DNA from: Clostridia bacterium
Lineage (GTDB): Bacteria; Bacillota; Clostridia; Christensenellales; Pumilibacteraceae
Assembly: GCA_013316045.1 (NCBI GenBank)
Contig: WSNJ01000003.1
Span: forward strand, 1-42,350
DNA: 42,350 nucleotides
Direction of reading: 5' to 3'
Below, piece by piece: positions 15,089 to 23,971 of the stretch. A model generated the notes under the pieces. The model had not been told where the DNA came from and did not search any database. It was given only the letters and a program-made list of their open reading frames with translations. The stretch's first letter is position 1; each line of letters starts with the position of its first letter. Both the position numbers and the translations under genes were made by a program.

Positions 15089-16255
15089 AAACAGTTTTTC
15101 GGTCAGTTTTACGCCGCTTTCCACGGTTATTCCCGTCGAAGCGGCTGTTTTTTCGTTGAAAACCTTTCCGCTCTTTACTTTTTCCGCACTGTCGTACAAA
15201 ACGTAAGGCACGGGGTCGGATACGTGCGTTCTTACCGAAAGCGGCGTGGGGTGGTCGGGCAGTATCATAATGCGGAAAGGCTCTCCGCCGTTTTTAAGCG
15301 CGGCAAAAACGGGCGCGACAATTTTTTCGTCGATAAGCTCTATCGCGCGTATTTTGCCCGCCTTGTCGCCTTGGTGTCCGCACTCGTCGGGCGCTTCCAA
15401 GTGAACGTATACGTAATCGTTTTCTTTCAGCGCGTTTATTGCGGCGGCGGCTTTTCCGTCGAAATTCGTTTCGACCGTTCCCGTCGCGCCGTCTACGTTA
15501 ATTACCTGCATACCCGTAAGCAGACCTATGCCCTTTATCAGGTCTACCGCCGAAATTACCGCGCCTTTCTTGCCGAATTTTTTCCCGAAATTGTCGAGCG
15601 CGGGTTTCTTGCCTTCACCCCAAAGCCATACGGCGTTGGCTTTCGTATCGTTCTCGGGCGAGTTTGTAAGAAGTTTGTTCGCTTTAATAAAGAAATCGAG
15701 AAACAGCTCCGCGTTTTCGCCCTTGGGCAGATAATCGCTTATAACTTTACCCGAAATATCGTGCGGGGGAACAAGCTCCGCGCCGCTCTTGCCGTTGCGG
15801 TATACAAGGCAGTGCCTGTAAGAAACGCCCGCAAACAGCTCGAAACCCTTCGGGACTGTCGGCTGAATCAGTTTAATCAGCTTTTCGGCTTTTTCCGTCT
15901 TTATTTCGCCCGCCGAGTAGTCGAGCATTTTTTTGGCTCCGAAAGGTTCGTCTTCCGACAAGGTAACGAGATTTAACCTGTACGTAACGTCGGCACCGTT
16001 CAATTTTATGCCTATGCTTGCGGCTTCGAGCGGCGAGCGTCCCGTGTAGTAGATTTTCGGGTCGTAGCCCATAACCGAAAGGTTTGCTGTGTCCGAACCG
16101 GGCTTCATACCGTCGGGAACCGTTTTCACAAGCCCGAGTTCTCCGCGTTCGCAAAGTAAGTCCGTATTCGGTTTTTTCGCGGCTTTCATAGGCGTCAAGC
16201 CGTTTTCGTCGTCGTAGTCTGCCATACCATCACATAATATAACGGCAAATTTCAT
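15080..16255 (-). CDS. apgM: Cofactor-independent phosphoglycerate mutase, archaeal (ApgM) type
   Basis: Alkaline-phosphatase-superfamily enzyme of 391 residues that interconverts 3- and 2-phosphoglycerate without bisphosphoglycerate. The metal-binding start ILCDGMADY, the catalytic serine in GSDTANLSVMGYDP, and the metal-ligand histidines in HLEAPDECGHQGD and ILPDHPTP are all seen. The family is shorter than bacterial GpmI (about 510). Some bacterial ApgM-like proteins have been proposed to act as homoserine kinase, but no threonine genes adjoin here, so glycolysis is the default. ATG overlaps the stop of the upstream COG2426 gene by four bases (ATGA), so the two are translationally coupled. 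Confidence 0.92.
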   Translation of the reverse strand: MKFAVILCDGMADYDDENGLTPMKAAKKPNTDLLCERGELGLVKTVPDGMKPGSDTANLSVMGYDPKIYYTGRSPLEAASIGIKLNGADVTYRLNLVTLSEDEPFGAKKMLDYSAGEIKTEKAEKLIKLIQPTVPKGFELFAGVSYRHCLVYRNGKSGAELVPPHDISGKVISDYLPKGENAELFLDFFIKANKLLTNSPENDTKANAVWLWGEGKKPALDNFGKKFGKKGAVISAVDLIKGIGLLTGMQVINVDGATGTVETNFDGKAAAAINALKENDYVYVHLEAPDECGHQGDKAGKIRAIELIDEKIVAPVFAALKNGGEPFRIMILPDHPTPLSVRTHVSDPVPYVLYDSAEKVKSGKVFNEKTAASTGITVESGVKLTEKLFSR

Positions 16256-16917
16256 TTGTTTTCATCTTCCTTTTTATTGTTCGGTTCTTCTTCTTTTTTC
16301 GGTTTATGCAGTATGATTTTTACGATAAGAGCGATTACAACGATTATGGCTATTATACCGATTATAAGAGTTATAAGGTCTACGTAGTCTTTGAACAGCA
16401 CGCACAGAAGCGTTATTATTCCGCTTGCGATAAAGTTTCCGCCTATTACTGCGGCAACGGCTTTCGGGAAAGGCAGTTTCGTTATAGCCGCAATCGCGCT
16501 TCCCGTCCATACTCCCGTAAGCGGAGCAGGGACGGCGACGAACAGCAGAACGCCTATCAGCTTTTTGCGCTCGTTCTTCTTTTTTTCTTCCGCGTTTCCG
16601 TTCTCGCCGTTTTTGACCGATTCGGACTTCTTTTCGAATTTTTCGTACAGCACGTCGCCGATTCGTCTGAACAGCTTCGTTCTTCTCAGGAAATTCACGA
16701 ACGGTATAAGCACAAGCAGTAAAAGCGGTACGATTAAGGACGACCCCAAAAACGCGTAAAGCCAACTCAGAGCGGGGTTGAGTCCGTAGCCTATGCCTAT
16801 CGGTATAGCGCCGCGCGCTTCCACTATCGGCAATATCGAGATAAGTACGGTTACCAATTCTTCAAACTTGAAAACGGACAGCATTCCGTTTCGTATCATT
16901 TCTATAAATTCGCTCAA
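16252..16917 (-). CDS. COG2426 / small multidrug export family membrane protein
   Basis: Polytopic membrane protein of 221 residues with family blocks ILPIVEARGAIPIGIGYG (about 28-45) and LFVAVPAPLTGVWTGSAIA (about 125-143), separated by a charged cytoplasmic loop rich in lysine and glutamate. A final helix pair ends in a lysine/glutamate tail. Family proteins carry the 'putative small multi-drug export' label but their substrate is not firmly known. The frame starts at a TTG (16917) with AAGGAT 11 bases upstream; an ATG seven codons in is the alternative. Overlaps apgM by four bases, forming a two-gene operon with its own promoter. Confidence 0.82.
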   Translation of the reverse strand: MSEFIEMIRNGMLSVFKFEELVTVLISILPIVEARGAIPIGIGYGLNPALSWLYAFLGSSLIVPLLLLVLIPFVNFLRRTKLFRRIGDVLYEKFEKKSESVKNGENGNAEEKKKNERKKLIGVLLFVAVPAPLTGVWTGSAIAAITKLPFPKAVAAVIGGNFIASGIITLLCVLFKDYVDLITLIIGIIAIIVVIALIVKIILHKPKKEEEPNNKKEDENK

Positions 16918-16969
16918 TTTTTATGCAAATCCTTAAATTTTTACGTTTTAATACGTTATTATATATTTT

Positions 16970-16999
16970 ATTGTAACTTATCGCGGGTTATTCTGTCAA
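16970..16999 (-). promoter_or_regulatory. Promoter of the COG2426-apgM operon
   Basis: TTGACA (16994-16999), an 18-base spacer and TACAAT (16970-16975) on the minus strand, about 50 bases before the start codon. Confidence 0.65.
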
Positions 17000-17048
17000 C
17001 GGTTGAAAAGACAAGCGTAAAGATAAATTCTTTTTTTAATTGTTTTGC

Positions 17049-17077
17049 TTGCAAAAAGCCGCTTAAATTGCTATAAT
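17049..17077 (+). promoter_or_regulatory. Promoter of the GH2-like gene
   Basis: TTGCAA (17049-17054), a 17-base spacer and TATAAT (17072-17077), giving a leader of about 45 bases. Confidence 0.65.
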
Positions 17078-17129
17078 TGTAACAGGATTATTATAAATAA
17101 AACGAAAATACGTATTAAAGGGTTTGTTG

Positions 17130-19499
17130 ATGACGGTTTTAGACTTAAACAAAGAATGGAAGGCAATTAAAAACCGCGCGGACGGATTCGATTACGAAAT
17201 CCCCGCCGACGCGGACACCGTAAATCTTCCTTACGATATGTTACCCGAGCTTAATAAAACTTACGACTCGGCTTTCGGAGAGTACAACGGCTTTTACGAC
17301 TCGGCGGCTCTCACGCTTTATAAGCGTTTGCCTAAGACGGACAAAAAGCACAAAGCGGTTTTGGATATTTCGGGCGTTTGCGGCGTTTGCGAGATTTTCG
17401 TGAACGGGCAGAGCGTAAAGGGAGTGTTTTCTCCGACGCGCTGTCTTGTCGATATAACGCCGTATCTTTCGGATACGGAAAATTTGTTGAAGCTGAAATT
17501 CTGTTCGTATGCCGACTCGGGAAAATACACGGGCATAGGAATTTCGGGCGGAGTAAAGCTGCTTACCGCTTCGGGCGATTTGTTTATCACGCCTATGGGC
17601 GTTTTTGCCGAAACGGTAAAGGCGGACGGAAAGGCGCAGATAAATATTTCGGTCGGCGTTAAAAACGTTTCTGCGGAAACGAAACAGTTTGCCGTGCTTG
17701 CCGAGATTTTCAACGCAAAGAAAAAGCGCGCGGCAAAAAAACTCAGAAAAGTAAAACTCGCGGCGGGCGCGGAAAAGATTTTTGAATTGCCCGTAAAAAT
17801 AAGCCGCTATTATCCTTGGAGCATTTACGACCCGTATACTTACTCGTGCAAGGTATCTCTGTCGGAAGCCGACGGCGGAAAAATTTTCGACGCGGCCGAT
17901 ATTAAATTCGGAATAATAACGAGCGGAATAGCGGGTAAGAGCCTGAAAATAAACGGCTCGCCCGTAAAACTGAAAGGTGCGGTAGTTATGCCCGACAACG
18001 GGCTTCTCGGCAGCGCGTCGGAGTATGCCGCGGAGTACAGAAAACTCAAAGCGCTTAAAGATACGGGCTTTAACGCCGTGCGTTATATCGGCTGTCCGTC
18101 CGACGCCGCTTTGGACGCGCTCGACGATTTGGGGCTGTATCTCGTGGCGGATATATTTAACAACTTCGGCACGGGCGGATTTACGAACGACGGGCATCTG
18201 TTCTTTAAGCAGACGTATAAGGAAGTAACCGAATTCGCGGTAAAAACTTTGCGCAATCACCCTTGCTGTATTATGTACGGACTTTGCAACGACGCGCAGG
18301 AAAGCTACGGGCGCGGCGACGGCATTAAAACCGCGAAAGATATTATAAGTATAATTAAGCGGTTTGACTCTAAAAAACTCATAACGGTAAACGCATACGA
18401 GCGCGCGCCGATAAAAGCCGAAACCGACAAGTACGAAATCAAGGTCGGTAAAAATTTATCCGCCGACGAAAACGCCGAGAAAAAACTTATTTCTCTCGCG
18501 CGTGAAAAAGATTTATTCGCAAAATGCACCGAAGAATTTTTCTCGCTCGCGGACGTGGCGGGGTATGCTTATCTTTATCCGCGGTACGGAACGGATAAGA
18601 CGGTTAACGGCAGAATAATTATGGGGACCGCATCGTACCGCGACAAGGCTTTCGACGCGTTGGAAGAAACCGATAAGCACTTGGGCGTTATAGGCGATTT
18701 TACGTTCTGCGCTTACGACTTTATAGGCAAGCAGGACGAAAAGCTTGTAAAGGAAAACGCGCTTGTAAAGCCTTATATAAATACGAGCGGACTGTTCGAT
18801 ATAACGGGCGGGAAGAAAGACGAAGCGTATTACGAAGAAATTCTGCTGGGTAACAAGAACGCGTCTTATATAGTTGCGGAAGACCCCGAAACGGTGGGCG
18901 AGAACGGCGAAATCGGAGAGCTGTCGCATCTTTGGAACTGGCCTAAGCACGTGGGCAAGCCTATCCGCATTTTCGTTTATACGAGTGGCGATATAGTGGC
19001 TCTTAATCTCGACGGCAAATCTGTCGGCAGAAAACTCGCGGGCAAGTTCAACAAGCATATCGCCGAATTCAAGACTAATTTTTACCCCGGCAAGTTGGAA
19101 GCGGTAAGCTACCGCAAGGGCGCCGAAATTTCGCGGTGTTCGGTCGAGTCGGTAACCGCGCCGAAAATGCTTAAAACGGAATGTTCCGAAAAGGTTATAG
19201 GCGAAGGCGGGTTGTGCTACGTTAATATATCGGTGGCCGACAAGGAAGGCAGACTCGTGCCGTATGCGGTGCGCGAAGTCGAAGTAACCGTAAGCGGCGA
19301 CGGCGAACTCGTCGCGCTCGGAAACGCCGACCCCGAATCGCTCGTCAATCCCAAATCGTCGGTGTGTCCCGTCTATAACGGCGTATGCACGGCGGTGGTC
19401 CGCGGCTTTACGGAAGGGCGTATTACGGTAAAAGCCGTTTCCGAAGGGCTTTTGTCGAACAAAGCCACCGTAAAAGTGCGCGCTAAGTCGCATAAATAA
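17130..19499 (+). CDS. Glycoside hydrolase family 2-like protein, probably catalytically altered
   Basis: Protein of 789 residues with the GH2 layout: N-terminal jelly-roll sugar-binding domain, Ig-like domain, TIM barrel from about 280, a DUF4982-like stretch (SHLWNWPKHVG...RIFVYTSGD.VALNLDGKSVGRK) and C-terminal Ig-like domains. No signal peptide is seen, so it should be cytoplasmic. GH2 enzymes use a glutamate in a conserved N-E pair as acid/base; here the pair reads N-D (MYGLCNDAQE, D388). The nucleophile block G-S-E-T-Y aligns with G-T-A-S-Y (RIIMGTASY, A501). Both catalytic glutamates therefore seem lost, suggesting a pseudo-enzyme or a changed mechanism. The TTG at 17124 is a possible earlier start; the ATG at 17130 with AAAGGG upstream is preferred. 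Confidence 0.8.
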   Translation: MTVLDLNKEWKAIKNRADGFDYEIPADADTVNLPYDMLPELNKTYDSAFGEYNGFYDSAALTLYKRLPKTDKKHKAVLDISGVCGVCEIFVNGQSVKGVFSPTRCLVDITPYLSDTENLLKLKFCSYADSGKYTGIGISGGVKLLTASGDLFITPMGVFAETVKADGKAQINISVGVKNVSAETKQFAVLAEIFNAKKKRAAKKLRKVKLAAGAEKIFELPVKISRYYPWSIYDPYTYSCKVSLSEADGGKIFDAADIKFGIITSGIAGKSLKINGSPVKLKGAVVMPDNGLLGSASEYAAEYRKLKALKDTGFNAVRYIGCPSDAALDALDDLGLYLVADIFNNFGTGGFTNDGHLFFKQTYKEVTEFAVKTLRNHPCCIMYGLCNDAQESYGRGDGIKTAKDIISIIKRFDSKKLITVNAYERAPIKAETDKYEIKVGKNLSADENAEKKLISLAREKDLFAKCTEEFFSLADVAGYAYLYPRYGTDKTVNGRIIMGTASYRDKAFDALEETDKHLGVIGDFTFCAYDFIGKQDEKLVKENALVKPYINTSGLFDITGGKKDEAYYEEILLGNKNASYIVAEDPETVGENGEIGELSHLWNWPKHVGKPIRIFVYTSGDIVALNLDGKSVGRKLAGKFNKHIAEFKTNFYPGKLEAVSYRKGAEISRCSVESVTAPKMLKTECSEKVIGEGGLCYVNISVADKEGRLVPYAVREVEVTVSGDGELVALGNADPESLVNPKSSVCPVYNGVCTAVVRGFTEGRITVKAVSEGLLSNKATVKVRAKSHK

Positions 19500-19529
19500 T
19501 TGACTATAAGTCGATAATTGGTGTATAAT
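19500..19529 (+). promoter_or_regulatory. Promoter of the lipoprotein gene
   Basis: TTGACT (19500-19505), an 18-base spacer and TATAAT (19524-19529), starting immediately after the GH2-like stop codon. Confidence 0.75.
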
Positions 19530-19589
19530 TGTGCCGTTAACGATTTATTAAATCTACAATCTCAACTGAAAATCGGAGTAGTATATTAA

Positions 19590-21191
19590 ATGAAGAAAAA
19601 GATTTTAGCCGTTTTTACTTCGCTTATAGTGTCCGCAATGTTATTTGCGGGTTGCTCTGCGAATTTTTCGAAAGTTAAAATAAAGAGCGGTTTCGAGCAG
19701 GATTATAACTACGTTGTAAAGAGCAACGGCGGGAATGCCGTTCAGTACGGCGATTATATTTACTTTATCAACGGCACGCGCGGTTACGAAGATACGGACG
19801 GCAAAAACAACGTGTTCGGCAAAGTGGTAAAGGGCGCGCTGTATAAAGCCAAACTCGTGGGAAAAAGGGACGGCAGAGATTTCGAAGCCGATTTCGACCC
19901 TGCGACGGGACTTAATTTCGTTTCGTACAAGGGCAAGGTTCACTCGTATCTCGAAGAAGATGACGAAGACGAAGAAGTCGTCGATATTGTGGACGTTCAG
20001 GTTATAGCTCCCAAGGTTATAGGAACGAGCGGATACAAGAACGGCGGAATTTTCATTTACGACGATTACGTATACTATGCTTCGCCGAACAACACGAAGA
20101 ACAAGCAGGGTACGGTTCAGGTAAGCAAGACGGACTTTTTCCGCACTAAGCTCGACGGAAGCAAAACTCAGCTTATTTTCACGACCGAAGAAGACGCGGC
20201 GGACAAGCCTTACGCGTTCTATAAGCAGGGAGACAGCGTTTATCTTGTATGCTACTACGGCACGAAGATAGTTTCGGTTAAGATGACGGGCGACAAGAAG
20301 CCCGAAAGCGCGATGGTGCTTGCCGACAACGCTACGGGCGCTTTGTTCCCTACGCGTGATTTCTACGATAGCGAAAACAATATAACCAACGACCCCGAAG
20401 ATTTTATTTACTACACGCGCGACGTTGACGAAAACGATTTGCAACGCGCGGGCAACACGGTCGTTGCTATGCGTCCCGACGGAAGCGAGAGACTCAACGT
20501 TATTATGAACGGCACGACGGTTACGCTCGAAGCCGTTTCGGGCGGCGCGCTGTTTTACAGAACTACCGTAAACACGAACACCGTTATAAAGATGGACAAC
20601 CTGCACGACGTTCTTATGGATAACAGTCCCTCGTACAAGGCTTACGAAGAATCGCTCGAAGCCGACGCGCGTCGCGTTCAGATTCCCGTAGAGTATACGA
20701 CCGTGCTTTCGGCAAGCGATATGTCGACGTACACGAGCCTTTACTGTTTCAGAGATAATATCTACGCAAACGTAGGTCATATTCTCGGCTTTACGAGTTC
20801 CGCGGTATATCTTATTTCGAACGGTTCGCAGAATATGCGCGTTCTGAATTCCGCGGCTACTATGCAGTTTATTAACGGCAACTATATGTACTATACGAAT
20901 TCGGACGGAAATACGCTTTACCGCACCGATTTCACGCTTCCCGATTCCGCTAAGGGCGACGCCGAAACCGTTGCCGACGGTCTTGTAAGCGGCGGACTCA
21001 ACGCGGACTATGCGGCGGGATTCGTTATGTATTTCGGCAAAGTCGACGAGTGGGCAAACGGTTACGCGTTCTTTAAGAATATGGGCGTGGAAGGCGCTGA
21101 CGCGGTAGCTGTTTACGACAGAGCCGAAGCTGACAGAAAACCCGAGCCGAGCGAAGAAGAAACTACCGAAAACACGGACGAAGCGGCTTAA
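19590..21191 (+). CDS. Secreted lipoprotein, DUF5050-like repeats
   Basis: Lipoprotein of 533 residues: basic start MKKK, hydrophobic core, and a lipobox LFAGC placing the lipidated cysteine at residue 22. The mature part repeats short 'YGDYIYFIN' and 'DYVYYASPN' strands typical of DUF5050 or beta-propeller-like proteins, with asparagine, tyrosine and aspartate richness. An acidic stretch DDEDEEVVDIVD lies near 130. The tail is rich in glutamate and threonine. It is likely anchored on the outer face of the membrane; no enzyme motif is visible. GGAG lies 12 bases before the ATG. It has its own promoter, so it is not in an operon with the GH2-like gene. Confidence 0.8.
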   Translation: MKKKILAVFTSLIVSAMLFAGCSANFSKVKIKSGFEQDYNYVVKSNGGNAVQYGDYIYFINGTRGYEDTDGKNNVFGKVVKGALYKAKLVGKRDGRDFEADFDPATGLNFVSYKGKVHSYLEEDDEDEEVVDIVDVQVIAPKVIGTSGYKNGGIFIYDDYVYYASPNNTKNKQGTVQVSKTDFFRTKLDGSKTQLIFTTEEDAADKPYAFYKQGDSVYLVCYYGTKIVSVKMTGDKKPESAMVLADNATGALFPTRDFYDSENNITNDPEDFIYYTRDVDENDLQRAGNTVVAMRPDGSERLNVIMNGTTVTLEAVSGGALFYRTTVNTNTVIKMDNLHDVLMDNSPSYKAYEESLEADARRVQIPVEYTTVLSASDMSTYTSLYCFRDNIYANVGHILGFTSSAVYLISNGSQNMRVLNSAATMQFINGNYMYYTNSDGNTLYRTDFTLPDSAKGDAETVADGLVSGGLNADYAAGFVMYFGKVDEWANGYAFFKNMGVEGADAVAVYDRAEADRKPEPSEEETTENTDEAA

Positions 21192-21207
21192 AGCAAGCGA
21201 TTTTTGC

Positions 21208-21237
21208 TTGACAAGCCGCACATATGTGTAGTAAAAT
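21208..21237 (+). promoter_or_regulatory. Promoter of rplM-rpsI
   Basis: Perfect TTGACA (21208-21213), an 18-base spacer and TAAAAT (21232-21237). The leader of about 200 bases to the rplM ATG is long and includes CGTATTTTTGC twice (near 21263 and 21312) and GC-rich palindromic stretches. Confidence 0.7.
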
Positions 21238-21446
21238 AATTAGGCATTTTGTGTAAAAAGGCGTATTTTTGCTATGCCCGCGAAATTAGCCCTTCGCGCG
21301 CGTAAAGAAAAAACGTATTTTTGCAAAGGGGCGTTCGGCGCTTGACCGCATAGCGTGAAATGTGCGGGCTTGCAAGAGTTTTTACTCGCGTCGGAGTTCC
21401 GTACGATGCTTGAAAAACGTTATAAAAGAAAAAAGGAAAAATCAGA

Positions 21447-21890
21447 ATGAAGACTTATATGGCAAACAGCCAGAACGTAACCCGCAAGTGGTACGTAGTG
21501 GATGCCGACGGAATGCCTCTCGGTCGTCTTGCAAGTCAGGTCGCTGCCGTTTTGCGCGGCAAGAACAAGCCCGAGTTCACTCCGAACGTTGACACCGGCG
21601 ATTTCGTTATCGTTATAAATACGGACAAGGTTATCCTTACCGGCAGAAAGCTCGAACAGAAAATGAAAAGGCACCATACGCTTTATATGGGCGGAATGAA
21701 AGAAATAACCTACAAAAAGTTTATGTCCGAAAAATCCGACCAAGCCGTTTACGACGCCGTAAAGGGTATGCTTCCGAAAAACAGTTTGGGCAGAAAAATG
21801 ATTAAAAAGCTCAGAGTCTACAAAGACGAAAAGCACAACCACGAGGCTCAACAGCCCGAGGTTCTGAATCTTGTAAAGAGGTATAACTGA
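21447..21890 (+). CDS. rplM: 50S ribosomal protein L13
   Basis: Large-subunit ribosomal protein of 147 residues. Family blocks: [21 protein letters not shown], then [22 protein letters not shown], then HTLYMGG and the conserved [15 protein letters not shown]. An early assembly protein for 23S rRNA. The stop is one base before the rpsI ATG. In Bacillus this operon is feedback-controlled through an L13-binding leader; here a long leader of unknown fold precedes the gene. Ribosome-binding site AAAGGAAAA. Confidence 0.98.
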   Translation: MKTYMANSQNVTRKWYVVDADGMPLGRLASQVAAVLRGKNKPEFTPNVDTGDFVIVINTDKVILTGRKLEQKMKRHHTLYMGGMKEITYKKFMSEKSDQAVYDAVKGMLPKNSLGRKMIKKLRVYKDEKHNHEAQQPEVLNLVKRYN

Positions 21891-21891
21891 T

Positions 21892-22305
21892 ATGGCAGTA
21901 AAACAAAACGCAAAGAAAAAGTTGCAATTTTGGGGTACCGGACGCCGCAAAAAGGCGATTGCAAGAGTAAGACTTATGCCCGGAACGGGAGTTATTTCGA
22001 TAAATAAGCGCACGCTCGACGAGTATTTCGGGCTCGATACGCTTAAATATATCGTTAATCAGCCGCTCGCGGAAACCAATTCCGCGGACAAGTTCGACAT
22101 TTACGTAAACGTTAAGGGCGGCGGATTTACGGGACAGGCAGGCGCTATCCGCCACGGTATAGCGAGAGCTTTGTGCGAAGCCGACGGCACGTATAAAGCG
22201 GCTTTGAAAAAAGCAGGTTTCCTGACCCGCGACCCGAGAATGAAAGAAAGAAAGAAGTACGGATTGAAGAAGGCAAGAAAGTCGCCGCAGTTCAGCAAGC
22301 GTTAG
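21892..22305 (+). CDS. rpsI: 30S ribosomal protein S9
   Basis: Small-subunit protein of 137 residues. Family blocks: [45 protein letters not shown], and the basic tail [18 protein letters not shown] whose last arginine reaches the P-site tRNA. Translation coupled with rplM (one-base gap); AGAGG within the end of rplM acts as ribosome-binding site. A terminator lies about 180 bases downstream, past a repeat patch. Confidence 0.98.
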   Translation: MAVKQNAKKKLQFWGTGRRKKAIARVRLMPGTGVISINKRTLDEYFGLDTLKYIVNQPLAETNSADKFDIYVNVKGGGFTGQAGAIRHGIARALCEADGTYKAALKKAGFLTRDPRMKERKKYGLKKARKSPQFSKR

Positions 22306-22486
22306 TCGGCGTCGTATACGGGCGCATATAGAACTCGCGTTGCTCGTGGCGTTCGCGCTACGCGCTCGGCTAGTGGCTACGCTCGGTTGCCGCCTTGCTT
22401 TCTCGGTACTGTCATTTCGACCGAAGCGAGCGGTAGCGAACGAAGCGGAGAAATCGCTTAAAACAATCTATAAACTCAAAAAAATC
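22306..22486. repeat. Repeat patch after rpsI
   Basis: Begins with CGGCGTCGTATACGGGCGC, the common left end of family A. It includes a 25-base stretch starting TGGCGTTCGCGCTACGCGC also present near 10050, then a half family B element from about 22410 (TGTCATTTCGACCGAAGCGAG...GAGAAATC). No gene. Confidence 0.7.
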
Positions 22487-22522
22487 AAAGCCGCAGGGAA
22501 TTTATCTTTGCGGCTTTTATTT
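22487..22522 (+). terminator. Terminator upstream of rsmA
   Basis: AAAGCCGCA (22487-22495) pairs perfectly with TGCGGCTTT (22509-22517), followed by a T-rich tract. It ends rpsI transcription 18 bases before the rsmA start. Confidence 0.8.
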
Positions 22523-22539
22523 CGGAAGGAAAACTATAA

Positions 22540-23358
22540 GTGGATATAAAGCAGGTTCTTCAAAGTAGTGGATTTACGTTTTCAAAGCGTTACGGACAGA
22601 ACTTTATTACCGATACGAATTTATTGCGGGCAGTGGCGCTCGACGCGGGGCTTACCGAAAGCGACGTTTGCGTCGAAGTCGGCGCGGGCGCGGGAAGTCT
22701 TACGCGCGAGTTGTGCGCCGCGGCGAAAGAAGTGATTACGTTTGAAGTCGACGAACGGCTTAAAAGCGTTTTGGAAATAACGCTCGGCGATTGCGGAAAT
22801 TGCCGCGTTGTTTTTGCGGACGTGCTGAAAGCGGGCAAAGAAGTTTTACGCGCGCAGGTCGGAGGAAAATACAAGGTTGCGGCTAATCTGCCGTACTACA
22901 TAACCACGCCGCTTATATTCTTTTTTCTCGACGACGAGAATTGCGAGAGCATTACGGTAATGGTGCAGAAAGAAGTTGCCGAGCGGCTCGTATCGCCCGC
23001 GGGCTGTGCCGAATACGGCGCGGTTTCGGCGCAAGTCGCGCTTATGGGCAGCGTTAAAATCACGCGGGTCGTGCCGCGCAATATGTTTTATCCCGTTCCG
23101 AACGTGGACAGCGCGGTTATCCGCATAGATATTGCTCCGAAAATTCGGGATAAAGCAACGCGCGACAGAGTTTCGCGCGTTATAGCCGCCGCGTTTTCGA
23201 TGCGCAGAAAGACGCTTGCGAACAATCTTTCGTCGGCGCTGAATATTCCGCGCGCCGAAGCGGTAAAAGCTATAACTTCGTGCGGTTTTAAGGAAGATAT
23301 TCGCGGCGAACGCCTTGGAGTGGAAGATTTTATCGCTCTCACCGAAAAATTGGGTTAG
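22540..23358 (+). CDS. rsmA: 16S rRNA (adenine1518/1519-N6)-dimethyltransferase
   Basis: KsgA/RsmA of 272 residues, which dimethylates two adenines in helix 45 of 16S rRNA late in 30S assembly. SAM-binding motif I VCVEVGAGAGSLT (about 46-58), the catalytic NLPYYITTP motif (about 114-122), and the C-terminal domain with FYPVPNVDSAV and RRKTLANNL are intact. GTG start with AAGGA eight bases upstream. In Bacillus this gene lies close to veg and ispE; here the purine cluster and pckA lie between. Confidence 0.96.
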   Translation: MDIKQVLQSSGFTFSKRYGQNFITDTNLLRAVALDAGLTESDVCVEVGAGAGSLTRELCAAAKEVITFEVDERLKSVLEITLGDCGNCRVVFADVLKAGKEVLRAQVGGKYKVAANLPYYITTPLIFFFLDDENCESITVMVQKEVAERLVSPAGCAEYGAVSAQVALMGSVKITRVVPRNMFYPVPNVDSAVIRIDIAPKIRDKATRDRVSRVIAAAFSMRRKTLANNLSSALNIPRAEAVKAITSCGFKEDIRGERLGVEDFIALTEKLG

Positions 23359-23388
23359 TCAAATAGTTCGCGCCGACCCGTATACTTG

Positions 23389-23417
23389 TTGACATTAAAG
23401 CGTAAAAAATGTATAAT
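23389..23417 (+). promoter_or_regulatory. Promoter of the purine operon
   Basis: Perfect TTGACA (23389-23394) and TATAAT (23412-23417) with a 17-base spacer. The leader to purE is only about 25-30 bases, too short for a purine riboswitch. Confidence 0.85.
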
Positions 23418-23448
23418 TAAATAAGATATAAACAAAGGCGGTGCGCTT

Positions 23449-23955
23449 ATGGCGAACTTGGGAAACGTAGCTGTTGTAATGGGAAGCAAATCGGACTTTG
23501 ACGTGGTTAAACCCGCGCTTAAAGTTTTGAAGAAATTCGGAGTGAATGCGACCGTTCGCGTTATTTCGGCTCACAGAACGCCCGACGCGGCGCACGAGTT
23601 TGCGGCAGGCGCGAAAGATAACGGAATAGAAGTAATAATAGGCGTTGCGGGTAAAGCCGCGCATCTTGCGGGCGTACTGGCGGCGTTTACTACGTTGCCC
23701 GTTATCGCGTTGCCCGTAAAAACTTCGATGATGGGCGGATTGGACAGCTTGCTGAGTATGGTTCAGATGCCGTCGGGCATTCCCGTGGCAACCGTCGGGG
23801 TCGACGGCGGCGAGAACGCGGGTCTTCTGGCTGTTCAGATGCTCGCGCTCAAATATCCCGCGCTCGGCGAAAAACTCTCGGCTTATAAAAAGGAAATGGC
23901 GGAGAAGATAGAAAAGGACGATAAAGCCGTTCAAGACGAAGCGAAAGAGATTTAA
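23449..23955 (+). CDS. purE: N5-carboxyaminoimidazole ribonucleotide mutase
   Basis: Class I PurE of 168 residues, converting N5-CAIR to CAIR in IMP synthesis. The signature [15 protein letters not shown] and the catalytic histidine segment ISAHRTPD are present, as is the [24 protein letters not shown] block. Class I PurE normally works with PurK, which is not seen here and may be elsewhere, or CO2 may be used. First gene of a purine cluster on a consensus promoter. Ribosome-binding site AAAGGCGG. Confidence 0.96.
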   Translation: MANLGNVAVVMGSKSDFDVVKPALKVLKKFGVNATVRVISAHRTPDAAHEFAAGAKDNGIEVIIGVAGKAAHLAGVLAAFTTLPVIALPVKTSMMGGLDSLLSMVQMPSGIPVATVGVDGGENAGLLAVQMLALKYPALGEKLSAYKKEMAEKIEKDDKAVQDEAKEI

Positions 23956-23971
23956 CTTTAAGGAGATATAT

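Noticed and set aside
17241-18260. Open frame antisense to the GH2-like gene
   Set aside because: Same codon-composition effect; the plus-strand frame has the promoter, ribosome-binding site and family blocks.
23418-23448. Purine riboswitch before purE
   Set aside because: The leader is about 30 bases, too short to hold the aptamer.
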